From: Blastobasis lacticolella | Taxonomy: Eukaryota > Arthropoda > Insecta > Lepidoptera > Blastobasidae | Assembly (NCBI GenBank): GCA_905147135.1 | Contig: LR990044.1 | Coordinates: forward strand, 16,372,122 to 16,436,121 | Direction: 5' to 3' | DNA: 64,000 nucleotides | Shown: piece by piece, positions 42,801-53,083 of the stretch | How positions within the stretch are numbered: position 1 is the first letter of the stretch | Layout of the letters: each line of letters starts with the position of its first letter | The notes under the pieces: model-generated | Told to the model about the DNA's origin: nothing | Database searches by the model: none | The model's input: the letters and a program-made list of their open reading frames with translations, nothing else | Program-made: the position numbers and the translations under genes

Positions 42801-43028
42801 GGCACATAGCTCGAAGAACAGATGGCCGATGGGGCAGTAAAGTTCTCGAGTGGCGACCACGTACCGGTAGACGCAGCGTGGGTAGGCCTCCTACAAGGTG
42901 GACCGACGACCTGGTAAGGATCGCAGGTACCAGCTGGATGCGGAAAGCACAGGACCGGTCTTTGTGGAGATCTCTGGGGGAGGCCTATGCCCAGCAGTGG
43001 GCGTCTTCTGGCTGATATGATGATGATG
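39814..43028 (+). mobile_element. Full-length, apparently intact RTE-type LINE
   Basis: Bounded by perfect 11-bp duplications ATAGTTAGTAT (39803-39813 and 43029-43039). The 226-bp leader starts GTGTTGTGTGGTGTAGTTAG and has the 21-bp phrase around GTGTGGTGCCGCCACT twice (39838-39858 and 39856-39876). A single 991-codon ORF follows, whose stop codon lies inside the terminal (TGATGA)n tail. Short length, single ORF, apurinic-type endonuclease and a simple-repeat tail are RTE traits. Intact reading frame, catalytic residues and identical flanks point to recent insertion and possible activity. Confidence 0.95.
40040..43015 (+). CDS. RTE polyprotein: endonuclease and reverse transcriptase (991 aa)
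   Basis: Endonuclease residues about 45-290: TYNVQTL (Asn53), LSEVRR (Glu82), YAPTS, GDFNAKLG (Asp188, Asn190), NEIDFIL and SDHRLV (Asp280, His281). All catalytic positions of the family are present. Reverse transcriptase about 500-780: NNKAPGDDGI, NFRPISLLTHVYKLFSRVI, QAGFRKGFSTIDHI, motif A FVDYEKAFDSIE with the metal-binding Asp639, GVRQGDVISPKLF and FADD (737-740). The C-terminus has TYGSETWPLT and a GRPPTRWTDDLVRIAG segment. It would nick DNA and prime reverse transcription of its own RNA or of the short repeats sharing its tail. The start is the first ATG after the leader; an in-frame upstream start is not seen. Confidence 0.95.
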   Translation: MTSTHRPRPPVPGGPAIPDYGSGHGNGGAGGAKNHRMRPGYHKARPLALATYNVQTLRTDEKLVELEEVVSRLNWDIIGLSEVRRKGEDSIILKSGNLLYFREGDQLSLGGVGFLVHKSLVNNIVKIESVSSRVAYLILRITKRYSLKVIQVYAPTSTHSDDEVEAMYEDISTAMHTSKTHYTVVMGDFNAKLGKRGGDELRVGQFGIGSRNARGQMLAGFMEKEGLFMMNSFFRKPDHRRWTWVSPDGVTKNEIDFILSTKRHIFNDVSVINSVKIGSDHRLVRGTLNINPQLERSRLMRSTLRPIPIQIQNPESFQLELQNRFECLGECVDVDDYNNRFVETVYTVGSKFYKACRTNRTNKISDDTLKLIEERRGMTLQSPDDVSQFRRLNRQISKSLTRDIRRFNTTNIEAAIERNKGSKVFARDLSIGQSQLTRLKTDDGRVVSTKSEVLREVERFYGQLYTTTRAPVTSMAKDPRAKLTRHYTEDIPDISLYEISMALKQLKNNKAPGDDGITAELLKAGGKPVLKTLQKLFNSVILEGKTPEAWHRSIVILFFKKGDKALLKNFRPISLLTHVYKLFSRVITNRLARRFDDFQPPEQAGFRKGFSTIDHIHTLRQVVQKTEEYNRPLCLAFVDYEKAFDSIETWAVLQSLQRCQIDYRYIEALKCLYENATMSVRLQDKTTEPIQLQRGVRQGDVISPKLFTAALEDIFRLLDWDGLGININGEYLTHLRFADDIVVMAETLEDLGKMLDDLCSASQQVGLKMNMDKTKIMSNVHVVPTPVTVGGTPLEVVDDYTYLGQIVRLGRSNFEKEVNRRIQLGWAAFGKLRHIFSSQLPQCLKTKVFDQCVLPVMTYGSETWPLTMGLIRKLTVAQRAMERAMLGVSLRDRVRNEEIRKRTKVTDIALRIARLKWQWAGHIARRTDGRWGSKVLEWRPRTGRRSVGRPPTRWTDDLVRIAGTSWMRKAQDRSLWRSLGEAYAQQWASSG

Positions 43029-43039
43029 ATAGTTAGTAT

Positions 43040-43964
43040 TGTATTTAGGTAAATTACAATCTATCATCACGCTTTATAAAGCACCTACTTATCTACTGGT
43101 TGACTGGAAGATAAAGCCTTAATAGCTTTAAGTCCGCCAATTGTGTTATTGTGCAATAAAATTTAAATAAATAAATAAATAAAACGTTGGCCTAGTCACT
43201 TTTATTTTTCAGCCACATTAAAGGGCTGAAAAGCGAAACTGCCAAGAGGACATGAAGCACCCCGGTTTTTGCAACTACGGTGCCCTCACAGTCTATTATG
43301 ATAAATCAATAAATAATAAATAAATAATCGTTGACAAATTCACACAGCGCCATCCAGCCCCAAAGTAAGTATTATATTGATCGTCTGTATATTGACAATC
43401 CGCCACTAAAGCTGTGGCGGTCGCAGAGCTTAAAGTGATCAACTAAGCCCAAGGGCTAAGCAGGCTGTGGGCTCCGATGACCCCGAAAGGACTTTAATTT
43501 TCCAAGTATTTAAGTGAAACACGTGTAAAATTATTATGAATAAAATTGAAAGTGTTCTTTATAGGTATGCCTTGTAATCCACCATTAATATCCTACTACC
43601 TAAAATGGAGAATGATACTGAACGGATTTTGATATTCTGGAATAAAATTTTAGCTGCAATTTATTCCGAAATTCAAGGTGGTTTGTGCGGGATTATGTCG
43701 GGAACGTAATAACCGAATATGCGGATGAAATTGCGGCAGAAGCTAGTAGTTATAATTAATCTCCAGTGACCATAAACTCCAAAACCACTTTTCGAATAAA
43801 TAGTCCTAGACTTGTTGGACTCAGATGTTGGGGTGAGCGTGCCGTGAAGACGAATACATCCATAGACTTGATGGACGATGTTAGGATAAGCATGACATTA
43901 GGCGTAGGAGCCCTTAGTGGCGAATTGTGTTATAGTACATGATATATCTTAGTTCACAGGTTTT
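43040..43964. other. No gene; LINE tail at 43085-43178
   Basis: 43085-43178 (plus) reads GACTGGAAGATAAAGCCTTA, GGCGGACTTAAAG complement and TGTGCAATAAAATTTAAATA with an AAAT tail; the same tail occurs inverted at 62862-62955. Remaining DNA to 43964 has no recognised gene. Confidence 0.55.
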
Positions 43965-44045
43965 CGGCAGTTTATGGAAAAACAAAGTCGCTTCCCGCCG
44001 TCTGTCATCTTTATGTACGTAGATATGTATAAATAATAAAATATT
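43965..44045 (+). mobile_element. 5' fragment of the Helitron-like element
   Basis: Contains AAAACAAAGTCGCTTCCCGC and CGTCTGTC followed by TATGTACGTA, matching the 5' region of 12592-12980 and 54974-55176. The 3' two thirds are missing. Confidence 0.45.
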
Positions 44046-44106
44046 TATTTATTTTTCTTCACAACCGGGACATTAACGTCAACATGGTTTTATTTTTTCA
44101 TTTCAG

Positions 44107-44225
44107 CTCTAAATGCCAACGGCTCTGACATCAACCGCACCGAGCACGAAACCGCTAATCCAAATGAATCCCCTTATTACTTTTGTACCCGAAGACCACA
44201 TTCAAATCCAAAAGTTAGAATATAG
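44107..44225 (+). other. Candidate terminal coding exon of an unknown host gene
   Basis: A pyrimidine tract and TTTCAG (44101-44106) precede a frame open for 38 codons (44109-44222), ending TAG at 44223-44225. Codon use is unlike the AT-rich flanks: GCC AAC GGC near the start, then GAC ATC AAC CGC ACC GAG CAC. The peptide begins LNANGSDINRTEHETANPNE and includes YYFCTRRPH; I do not recognise it. It could equally be a chance open stretch or a fragment of an unrecognised transposon. No partner exon was found upstream. Confidence 0.25.
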
Positions 44226-45774
44226 ATCCGTTTCACGAGACTCTGGAGCACGTTCTTTGCGAATAACCAATTACCTGACTTCAAATTAATAGATTGACCT
44301 AATTTTCAGAGGAAGTGGAAGTTTCTGGGGTACCTAACTTTATTTGCACGGTCTTAAATCTTAAAATGGAATAAGTAGTTAGCTAAAATTGACATAATTT
44401 CGTGCACGTGATGGCAGAGAATTGAGATTTATTTATGCTTCAGTTAGGATAACTTTGTCACATTACATTTAATTCAATTACTTCCATTTCTATAAATTCA
44501 TTAAAATTTAAAGATGATTTACTTAATAAAAATTAAACGCAAAAAAAGTTCTTACCAAAAGTACCTAAAAACGAGCATCAATAGACAAAAACTGGGTCGA
44601 TTTAGCTGATCTTATTTTTAAATATTATCTCAAAACTTAAAAGTTTATGTGCGTCGTGTACCCGTTTCAGTACCTGACCGTACTGACCGAGCTCGGTTCA
44701 GCTTTTCCGAATTTCTGCTGCATTTCCCGAAGCTAATAACGACATTATAAATAGATCTGGAGCCAAAAACCTGAACCGATCGCCGGAATCTTTAAGCCAT
44801 TTTCGAGAAGCCAACCTACGAGTACACCTTACTACAACAAATGCTAGTTTAATTGTAGTATAGTAAGTATTGGATGTACCTAGTATTAGTTTAATGCTTA
44901 GCAACATCTTCCACGTCCCACCATAACAGCCTCCTCTAACAAACTATTCATTTCATTTACTGCGACTTTTCTCGAATTACTTTTTGTTTACTACCGCCAG
45001 CGTTTTACTACCTTCCGACTCACCTTTTTGCTGCCTCCCCCGAGATATATAGGCGTCTAAATGGAGGCTCAAAGGATAATTACTGTCCCAGAATTAGTGT
45101 CGGCCCTGACAGAACTAAGCGCAGGTCCTGCTTGTTAATGGGGTTGTGATGAGCGCCTCGATGCACACAGACAGCACTTTAAATAATTTAATATGTACGG
45201 AAGCAACTTCAACTTTGCTTCTCTGACTAAACTCACGAGAAGTTATGAATTTTGTCCTTATGTTTATGTTGTTTCATCAGAGGTAAATGTGCATCTGTGG
45301 ATGGGAGGTATTTGCTATTGAAAAGAGACTCCTTTTTTATCAAGGTCTAAAATTCTGTTACCAAGATTTTTGATAATTCTGCAGTGGCTGACGATTGAGG
45401 TAATTAACAAATAACCTATTGTCATTTTTTTTATATGCTAAAGTTTTGCCGTTTTCCAAACCGATAATCTTACAGAAAGTATATTCTTTTCTATCACTGC
45501 ATCGATAAATTTCACATGAACTGTAAATATTAAATGTTTTAATACATCATCAAATTTTCTTGGTCCTTTTTGAGCAACACTCATTATTTCGGCCGCTACT
45601 TGTAAACATCTTTGTTTGTGTTTTCTGATTCAATTACAGGGCTAACAAAGTCTGATCGAAATAATAATAAGCAAAGGTCACAAGTTCATAGCTGATTCAC
45701 AAGCCCCACCTTCAATGTTAATGACCACGTCTTTTACAATACAATACTTTATTGATACCGGTGTTACAACTTAA
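44226..45774. other. No gene recognised
   Basis: AT-rich, with no frame carrying a known motif. A small frame at 45061 starts MEAQRIITVPELVSALTELS but ends after 25 codons. No repeat partner in the window. Confidence 0.5.
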
Positions 45775-45911
45775 AATGTGTTATTATCACACATTTTAAG
45801 GGTATGTTCCGGGTTTTCAGGCGTCCCGTGACATGATGCATTGAACTGCGTCGAAATATCGGGCTACTCGTCAACAAAGGTATGCGGTAGGAAACCCGGA
45901 ACATACTCTTA
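45775..45911 (+). mobile_element. M1 MITE-like element, uninterrupted copy
   Basis: Left CACATTTTAAGGGTATGTTC then CGGGTTTTC; right GGAAACCCGGAACATACTCT then TAA, mutually inverted over about 22 bp. A preceding hairpin CTTAAAATGTG-TTATTAT-CACACATTTTAAG shares its right arm. The interior CAACAAAGGTATGCGGTAGG shows the empty site of the MITE at 13556-13806. Confidence 0.75.
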
Positions 45912-46257
45912 ATTTTTTTTACTGTTTTACATGTTGACTACAGCCACGTTCTATCTTTGCACCGCTCGTCATCGACAGAGTAGTACATCCTCACACCTTG
46001 GAACCAAATTGGCCGCGGACTGTGCGGTTGCATAACAACTTTCCCCCACGCATACTAACGTTGTAGGATGAGCTTCTTGGAGAGGCTTTCCCTGAAGAAT
46101 GCAACATGGAATTCTTCAAGAAAGGGTTATGAAGGTTTTTACAGGGTTGGCAGCCCGTTTGTGAAACCCTTGGTATTACAAACGTCCTCTGCTTACCATA
46201 AGGCCGCAAACTTGTTTGCCACCTTAGTGGTATAAAAAAAATCACGTGTATCGTATA
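45912..46257. other. No gene recognised
   Basis: No supported gene. The minus-strand frames across 45991-46484 are complements of the LINE fragment or have no motif. Confidence 0.45.
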
Positions 46258-46805
46258 AGGCGAAGCAGTGTGTACGACAAGCAGTTTGTTACAAGGCAAA
46301 GTAGTGTGCGAACCAGGTGCACGACCTCATATCGCCAGCCCCTTTCCGCCATTGGGAAACGCAATCCGGGCGAACGCTTCAACCTTATCCCGTGGATCTT
46401 CTTTCTAGCTATCCGCACGAGCCTCTTTGGTTCAACCTTTATGGCTAAGGAATGGAACACATTGCCAGTGTGTCCTCTGATCATTATAATATTTCGATCG
46501 CCACGAGTCGCACGGTTTTCAATTTTGATTTATTTTCGGCAAAAAAAAATCAATATTTTGATGCATGATGAAGCTGATTTACCCCATTTTTGAACCACTC
46601 ACTTTCGGTGTTGAAAATATAATTTAAAAATATTGAATGTCTCATGCAGGAAAAATAAAAATAAAAGCCGTTCGACTCGAGGCAAGTATTTCAAATATAG
46701 AGCCGGTGGACGCCTTCAAGGCTAAAGTGGATAGGCTGTTTCTAGACAGGCATAATCCATCTTCGGCCGCATCGTCACTTACCCTGTTATAATGGCGGTC
46801 AAATG
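46258..46805 (+). mobile_element. LINE 3' end (family of 3623-7035), split by an insertion
   Basis: 46310-46490 matches 6725-6900 (CCCTTTCCGCCATTGGGAAA, GGTTCAACCTTTATG, GCTAAGGAATGGAACAC). The match resumes at 46707 with GGACGCCTTCAAGGCTAAAG and ends GGTCAAATGCCTGA. About 215 AT-rich bases (46491-46706) intervene, of unknown class. Coding is frameshifted; there is no poly(A). Confidence 0.75.
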
Positions 46806-46959
46806 CCTGAGGACCTCGGTACACCAGAAAGTGTGTTGTGTTTTCTATATGAGTTAGAGATATAGGTCGAGTAGTAGCCTGCTACGTCTGTTGTTGATAA
46901 TATCAAATTTATATTGAACTACAATCATGCATCACAGTTCAATATTTCGGTTGTCCTAT

Positions 46960-47125
46960 CGCGCGCGAATATCCGTGGTCGGCCATGAATATGATAAAGA
47001 TTTGGCAGTGCAAGTATTCGCAGTAAAGTGACTGGTATCTGACCTCCTTGACACGTTAACTGGGTAACTTGACCAAATTGGATCATGGTTACACATTAGC
47101 ATACAGTCGCCTGAATGAGAAACCT
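46960..47125 (-). repeat. Degraded SINE family S fragment
   Basis: Keeps GACCAAATTGGATCATGGTT, CAGTCGCCTGAATG and TCTGACCTCC in SINE order on the minus strand. The head and the 3' end are lost. Confidence 0.65.
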
Positions 47126-47639
47126 TGAAACCTGAATTTTACCAACATATATTATGTATATGAACCATGATAAGTACCACCTGGCATGGCTGGAGCTTGT
47201 CAAGCTAGATGAGTACCACTCTCTTATCTATTTCTCGAGCCAAACAACAATGTCTGCATTCTTGTGTTCCGGTTTAAACGAGAAGGCAGCACAAATATAA
47301 CTTCTCACAGTAACAATGCACTGTGAGACTCACATTGCATTTTTTGCTAATTACATCAATTGCAGATGTTATGAGTAACAGTTCCGCTTTACAGCGAATG
47401 GTATAACAAAGAGTATATTATTCATCGCGGTATTAAATATAGCCCTTTGGTAGTAAGTGACGCTTGCTTAGAAACAGCCTTATTCTGGCCTGGAAGGTGA
47501 CCACATAATATATTGTGCGGGAAACGAACAAACACAGCTTAATTAAGCGTACTTATCATCATTAACTATTCTTCCGATGTATCTCAACTAGAGGACTTTC
47601 CGTCCACACTGTACTCTGGCTAGACGACGTTAAGTTTAA
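47126..47639. other. No gene recognised
   Basis: Nothing supported beyond ordinary AT-rich DNA. Confidence 0.5.
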
Positions 47640-47880
47640 TTCATCACTATCATTTCAGCCACAAGGCGGTACTGGAGCAAGGCCACCTCCTACGCCATTC
47701 TCACCGATCGACGTTGTGCCTCTTGCTTTTGTTAGCTTTCTTCGGCTTCCTACAATCTTTGCAAGGTCGTTCGTCCATCTCGTGGGGCCGTCCGCTCCAT
47801 CGTCAATAATATTTGCGATCTTTATACGCTGCATACTGCCTCTTCGGGTTTTGTTACTCAAAAACGAATGTCGATGACAG
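47640..47880 (-). pseudogene. RTE C-terminal fragment
   Basis: The minus frame contains GPTRWTNDLAKIVGSRRKLT, close to the PPTRWTDDLVRIAGTSWMRK segment near the end of the RTE protein at 40040-43015, and ends within GGGLAPVPP. It is from another RTE subfamily. Truncated on both sides. Confidence 0.65.
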
Positions 47881-50455
47881 AAACTGCGAGCGTAGCTCTC
47901 TCGAACTTCAGTTTAGTCACTCTTCGACAATATTGGTTGGAATGTAGTAATGTCCGGCGGATCATCATCGTAGGAGAAAATCCCTACTCAGCGGCTGGAG
48001 GCAAATCCGTCAGGCAGGGTCTGATCCTCCAATAGGAAACCTTAGACCCACCGCAAGCAGCTTTCTATCAGAATCCTTAATCCAAAACTGGGGTTTAGGC
48101 TTTAACGTGAGGCGACTGCTATCTGATCCGAGGAAAATCCAAATCACCAGAGCCTTATCCGTCTGCCAGCTGGGGGACTGTACCCCGGAGATGGTAGTGA
48201 GGCCCCGTAACCGCCTAATGACCTGCGAATCACGTCATACGAACAACCATACTTACGATAAGATTTTAACACTTCCCTTTGTCTCTAGAAAAAATGATTC
48301 AGAAAGCAACCAAAACTGAATGTTGTACAATATTTCACATGAAGCCTTAGCAACTTCGCAACATAAGACTTGCAAACTTCCCCGGCAAGTGCCCGTACGA
48401 ATTTCCACTAACTCCGGTCGCGTATTATATTATTCCGCGTTATATGGCCGGCTTATATATTATTTGGCGTGTACATTCGCCAAGATCGAGCCACCGAAAA
48501 AAGTGTAAGGGTCATTATACGAAGGTTTCGCTCTCCCTTGACAGACACTTTACTGGGTTTTGATAGATCATCGGAAATGCCCCTCTTTGTCTCATCCCTC
48601 TTGTATTTTTGTTCTAAAAAGCCGGTAGCCAAAGTGATTTATTGGCACCGTTTGCTATGACAGTATTATTAGTAATACTAATGTACCGCCCGTGGCCGCG
48701 CGTAGCTTTGTTTGTTTAAGTGCCAGGATGAATGCGAAGGGCGGCCAAGTCAAGGCTTGTTTTCAAAGGACACCGCTGCGAATGGAATATTGACTTGGTG
48801 TTTCTTGGAATAATAATCTGGTTTCTTATCTCCCTCGTTCGGTGATGGATTTCCTTCGTTTGCCCTTTTTCAAGGACGTTGGACACCGTCATTTCCGGGG
48901 ACAGGGTGTGCGGAAATCTAACTAATCAAGTAAAGAATATACCAACTATGATGTCGAAATGTGCCGGAAATTATTTCAAACGTTGTGTGTCACATAAGAT
49001 TATTATTATGAGTACTTATTGGATACGAAATAATACTCGTACCTGTTACAAAAAAATCCACACAATTTACTTTTATACATTTGTTAAAGAAGAAACTTAA
49101 CGATTTATACTTTTAGCGTAGGTACTTTAAGAGTACTTATATCTCGGAAAAATAATAAGATAATAAATGAGGTCACAGACTCTTGGTCTTTCCCTTGGAC
49201 TATGATTTGAGCTTATTTTATTTAGAAATCGTTTAAGAGTTGGACAAAGCGTTGGTATTGCTGTTGGCCATTGGCGACAGTGACCACTTACGAATAATAT
49301 ATAAAAAATACGATACCACGCTACAGTATCTCGAACAACACGAAATAATCAGGACAACATAAATATTGAAAACATATATAAGTATTATATTGATAACGCC
49401 TTTTCCTATAAGAACGAAAGACTCTCGCTTATTCTACATTCATCAACCTTGAATACATGGTGAATTTATATTGTCTTCAAACGTTTAAAGTCTCTTATGC
49501 AAAACACGATTCCAAAATTATTTATTTTTGTTTTGCATTGGAACGGGATGTAGGCAAGATGCGAAGAATTCAAATCGCTCGCCAATATACGTTCACAATC
49601 GAAGGCCCACTTAACCTAGCGCCAGCAGCTCATTGTTCATGCAGCTTCAATCCTCTTATCACAAAGTCCGCTGAAACCTTTATAAATAAGGGAGATAAAT
49701 AACTACCTACTCCCGTTTAACGAGTCTTTTAAACGTAGCTACTCTGCTTAGTTAAAACGCTGTAAGCAGAATGGCCCCTTCGCCTTTACATTCTGAGCGC
49801 AACATCGAAAGCCTTATTTCGCAAAGGGCCTTAGGGAGTTACCTCCCCCCCCCCTAACCTCCTACCTCCTGCCAAGGTGAAACTGCAAATTTCAAGGTGT
49901 AAGGGAAATCATGCGATGTTAGCGAAGTAAGCCGTCATTCTCGACGAGTTAAGTAGCTGGTGATAAGTTGGGTTTCAGTTTAGAGAAATCTACATGAACA
50001 ATTCGTCGATTTTCATCACAACGGGTATACGTCACAATAATATGATGAACTTAAGTCGTTTTAATGACGCTTGGACGTTGTCTCTATGTAAGTGGGTTAG
50101 AGTATTGCAGTGTTGAAAATAACTTCAAAAAATGTTGTAGCAAATTTTCTTGTTTTCGGAGGTTAGGTCTGCTTCTAAGATGTCATAATTAGCCGTCTTG
50201 TTCAACAGATTAGGTGCAAAGTGCCATATTCAACTTTGCCGGTTGTTATTTAATTATTTTATTAATGTAATCCTAGTACTATCATTATGTAATATGATAT
50301 TGCAAATGTATTTAATATGTAAACTGATGACTTGTAACGAATGTTATTAATTAATTATTATTAATGATTATCTTTTTAATGCTTTGATTAAGAAACTTAA
50401 TTTTTCTGCAGCTTAATGAAGATCACCGGCCATATTATTTGATTGATACTTTTAC
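47881..50455. other. No gene recognised
   Basis: Long stretch without supported gene. 47950-48180 has a mixed, slightly GC-richer segment (AGGAGAAAATCCCTACTCAG) reminiscent of a transposon untranslated region, but no partner is present here. Frames at 48107-48319, 48879-49100 and 49457-49702 lack motifs. A C9 run at about 49846-49855 is a simple tract. Confidence 0.5.
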
Positions 50456-51250
50456 CCATCATCACATCATCATCATATCAGCCGGAATACGTCTACTGCG
50501 GGGCATAGGCCTCCCCAAGAGATCTCCACAAAGACCGGCCTTATGCCTTCCGCATCCAGATGGTCCCTGTAATATTTACCTGGTAGTCACCCAACCTTGG
50601 GGAAGGCCTACCAACGGTGCGTATTCAGGTACGTGGTCGCAACGTCCACGTCTCTGTTCCGTAGTTTATAACCGGTAGCACATACTGGTCAAAGACCTTC
50701 GCCTTGAGACACTGCGGTAATATATTGCGTGGCTTCCGCAACGCTGCCCAAACGAATTTGATTCGTGGATCCAACCTCTTTCTGGAAATCGGACCTACCT
50801 AGCTGGACTATTTGTCCCAGGTACTAAACAGTAATATTATGTTAATCCTTTTCGATTTGTTTTTCCGACGTCGTCTCGTGACCACGGTGGGCGTAACCCT
50901 TCTGAAACGTCGCGTGTGAGTCTCCATTAATATAATAATATATGTAAAAAACGCGAGTTTAGTTTGAAACATGTAATCAACAACTTCAAGTGGAACGCCA
51001 CAAACTGTCACTGGAGTAAGCACAACATGGACATTTGACATAATTTTCGTCATGTCCATGTTCGTTATAAGACTTGTTGAGAGGCACCACAGGTCATCGA
51101 GCATTTTGCCTAAGTCTTCCATACTTTCAGCCATGGCGACGATATCGTCAGCAATTGTAAGGTGAATGAGACACTTGCCGTTAAAATTGATGTCAAGTTC
51201 GGCCCAGTCCAGAAGCCTGAAGACATTCTTCAACGCAGGGGCAGAACTAA
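50456..51250 (-). pseudogene. Decayed antisense RTE copy, same family as 39814
   Basis: At the low end, CATCATCATATCAGCCGGAA and GGCATAGGCCTCCCCAAGAG are the complement of the RTE 3' terminus. Protein-level matches on minus (50986-51235) include FRLLDWAELDINFNGK, then ADDIVAMAESMEDLGKMLDD and IMSNVHVVLTPVTVCG, against the intact RTE. The FADD Phe site reads IADD. An insertion at about 50822-50977 interrupts it. Much of the segment between the motifs and the tail is deleted. Confidence 0.85.
50822..50977. mobile_element. Unclassified insertion within the decayed RTE
   Basis: Comparison with the intact RTE (GACTATACATACCTAGGACA) shows extra sequence between the VVDY and GQIV positions. The inserted DNA contains GAAACGTCGCGTGTGAGTCT and AAAAAACGCGAGTTTAG. 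No clear terminal repeats or duplication; class unknown. Confidence 0.55.
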
Positions 51251-51261
51251 GATCACTATAG

Positions 51262-51500
51262 GTTTTAAAATCGCAAAACGGAAGCGGCATTGGGCATGCC
51301 ACGCAGAACGAATGCCATGACCAATGTGGTGAAAAAGATCGCGAGAGGCGATCACGTACTAGCGATCACAGTGAAGACCAACGAGGACGACCCACGAAGT
51401 GAATGGATGACCTTGTGAAGGTCGTAGGAAGCCAAGGGATGCAAGAAACATAAATTGACAACGAGGAAGGTTCATTAGAAGACCATGTTTTACAGTTCAC
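51262..51500 (+). pseudogene. 3' fragment of a second RTE-type LINE
   Basis: The plus frame reads RKRHWACHAERM, matching the KWQWAGHIARR site, then after a shift ACGAGGACGACCCACGAAG (GRP-type) and GGATGACCTTGTGAAGGTCG (DDLVKV). It resembles 21020-21175. No tail of TGATGA type remains. Confidence 0.6.
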
Positions 51501-51504
51501 GTTG

Positions 51505-51665
51505 TACAGTTGAGATCATATATACATCTTTTAATACGGTTTTTATCAATAGATAGAGTATTCAAGAGAACGGTTTATAGCAAGAAAAAAAAGATAGGTA
51601 TGGGTAAAGTAGGTGTAAGAGTAAGGTAGGGTAGGGTCTGGAAGTGGCGCCGGGCCCATCAGTGA
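51505..51665 (+). mobile_element. Helitron-like 3' region, diverged
   Basis: Shares ATAGATAGAGTATTCAAGAG, GGTTTATAGCAAG, AGTAGGTGTAAGAGTAAGGT and GCGCCGGGCCCATCAG with the copies at 12592 and 54974. The terminal CTAG is changed. Confidence 0.5.
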
Positions 51666-52164
51666 TGAAATAAATCTAATATGTCAATTCAGCGGTATTA
51701 GCTGATAGAATAAGTAATAATTAAGTCTTTGCTATAATTTATTAATTTTAAATTGAAGTCAGTCTCAGAATTGTCTGGCCATAAACTTTTCTGTTTAAAA
51801 CTTTTGTGCAACAAACGGAAAAGTACGAAGTGAGTCTCACCGGACCGTACCTGTTGGCATCAACTTTTATGCAGACACAACTTTTATTAAAACTTAATGA
51901 AATAACTAACTAATAAGCAAGTAGATTTGAAACTTCGTCGAGAATATCACGGTATTATTCCGAACTAATAGTGAGCTTTAGCTCGACGTTATAAATGTTG
52001 TGTAGTACGCTTTTTTTAGAGGTTCGTCTGTTTTCTATTAAGATAAATTATGCTAATATTATAAAGGGTTCACTTTCTTTGTAGGAAGTTGTTTGTAGAG
52101 TGTTTACGATCAATACTGAGTAATAGTCCATTGTTGTAGTTTAGCTACTTTTATATTACTAGAA
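51666..52164. other. No gene recognised
   Basis: AT-rich, no frame of interest, no matched repeat. Confidence 0.5.
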
Positions 52165-52300
52165 TCTCCACGCTTTGGCTGGAGGAATGGATATCGCAAT
52201 ATTGATAATACCTTGAATTAAGTAGTGCAATGCTGCTGCGCAATCTCTGCCCCTTAGGCATATATATGGTAATATGGTCCTTCTTTATGACGATTGTCGC
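52165..52300 (-). repeat. Highly degraded short RTE-derived repeat
   Basis: Only AATCTCCACGCTT, GATATCGCA, TGCTGCTGC and TTGTCGCCTT remain in the expected order on minus. Older than the copies with target duplications. Confidence 0.45.
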
Positions 52301-52311
52301 CTTTTATTATA

Positions 52312-52586
52312 ATAGGACTAGCCAGGCATTTCACCGCCAGCTCACCTGGTGGTAAGTGACGATGCGGCCGACGATGGACCATACCTGTCTAGGATTATCC
52401 TATTTAAATAACGATGTATGATTATTACTACAATAAATGAATATGAATATTCACTCTAGCCTTGAAAGCGCTTAGATAATGATGATCAGGGAACACACTC
52501 GCAGGTAACGCGTTCCATTCCATGGCCGTACGTATTACTAAGGTTTAACTAAAGCGGCTCGTGCGGATAGCTGGAAGATCCAAGCT
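52312..52586 (-). mobile_element. LINE 3' end (family of 3623-7035), antisense
   Basis: CAGGCATTTCACCGCCAGCT, CACCTGGTGGTAAGTGACGA and TGCGGCCGA, then TAACGCGTTCCATTCC and AAGCGGCTCGTGCGGATAGC, are complements of 6990 down to 6800 in the reference copy. A segment of about 50 bp is inserted after CCTGTCTAGGA. No reading frame survives. Confidence 0.75.
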
Positions 52587-52844
52587 AATACAACAAGGTA
52601 ATGTAAGTATTGATGCTATAAGAATATAGCACAATCCTTACAACAGGTCGTGTGGTATCCGACAAAGTTGCTACAAACACCACATGACCAAACGACCTAG
52701 TAAGACTACTACTCTTACTTCAACACTCGGTAGGCGGACAGAATTTACGAATTTGAGGTACTAATATCAATTTGCTTGATAAATCTGGTTCGCCTTAATG
52801 GGTTTAGGTTATTTAGGTTTAGATTATTGGACTCCTTGAATCTT
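52587..52844. other. No gene recognised
   Basis: Short spacer between LINE and SINE relics, with no recognised feature. Confidence 0.4.
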
Positions 52845-53083
52845 TAATTACAGTCGAGCCATCTGACCTCCGTGCCACCAGGGGAACCTGACCAGATTGG
52901 ATCACGGTTACAGATTCAGTCGCCTGAATGTGCAGTTTTCATCCGTCACCGTAAAAACCAGCTTAGTATTCAACCAATGTGCACAACTCATAAAAGAGTC
53001 ATTGGTACATGACGGTAGTGGGATTCGAACCTGATAACTCTCGCTTGCGAGTCAGATACCGTTACCACTCTGCCACCGACGCT
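52845..53083 (-). repeat. SINE family S with head, 3' truncated
   Basis: The minus copy has the head at the high end (complement of CTCTGCCACCGACGCTCC and GGGATTCGAACCTGATAACT) and the body down to CTGACCTCCGTGCC. The 3' end beyond the GTCAGATGG block is missing. The B box GGTTCGAATCC is intact on minus. Confidence 0.8.
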
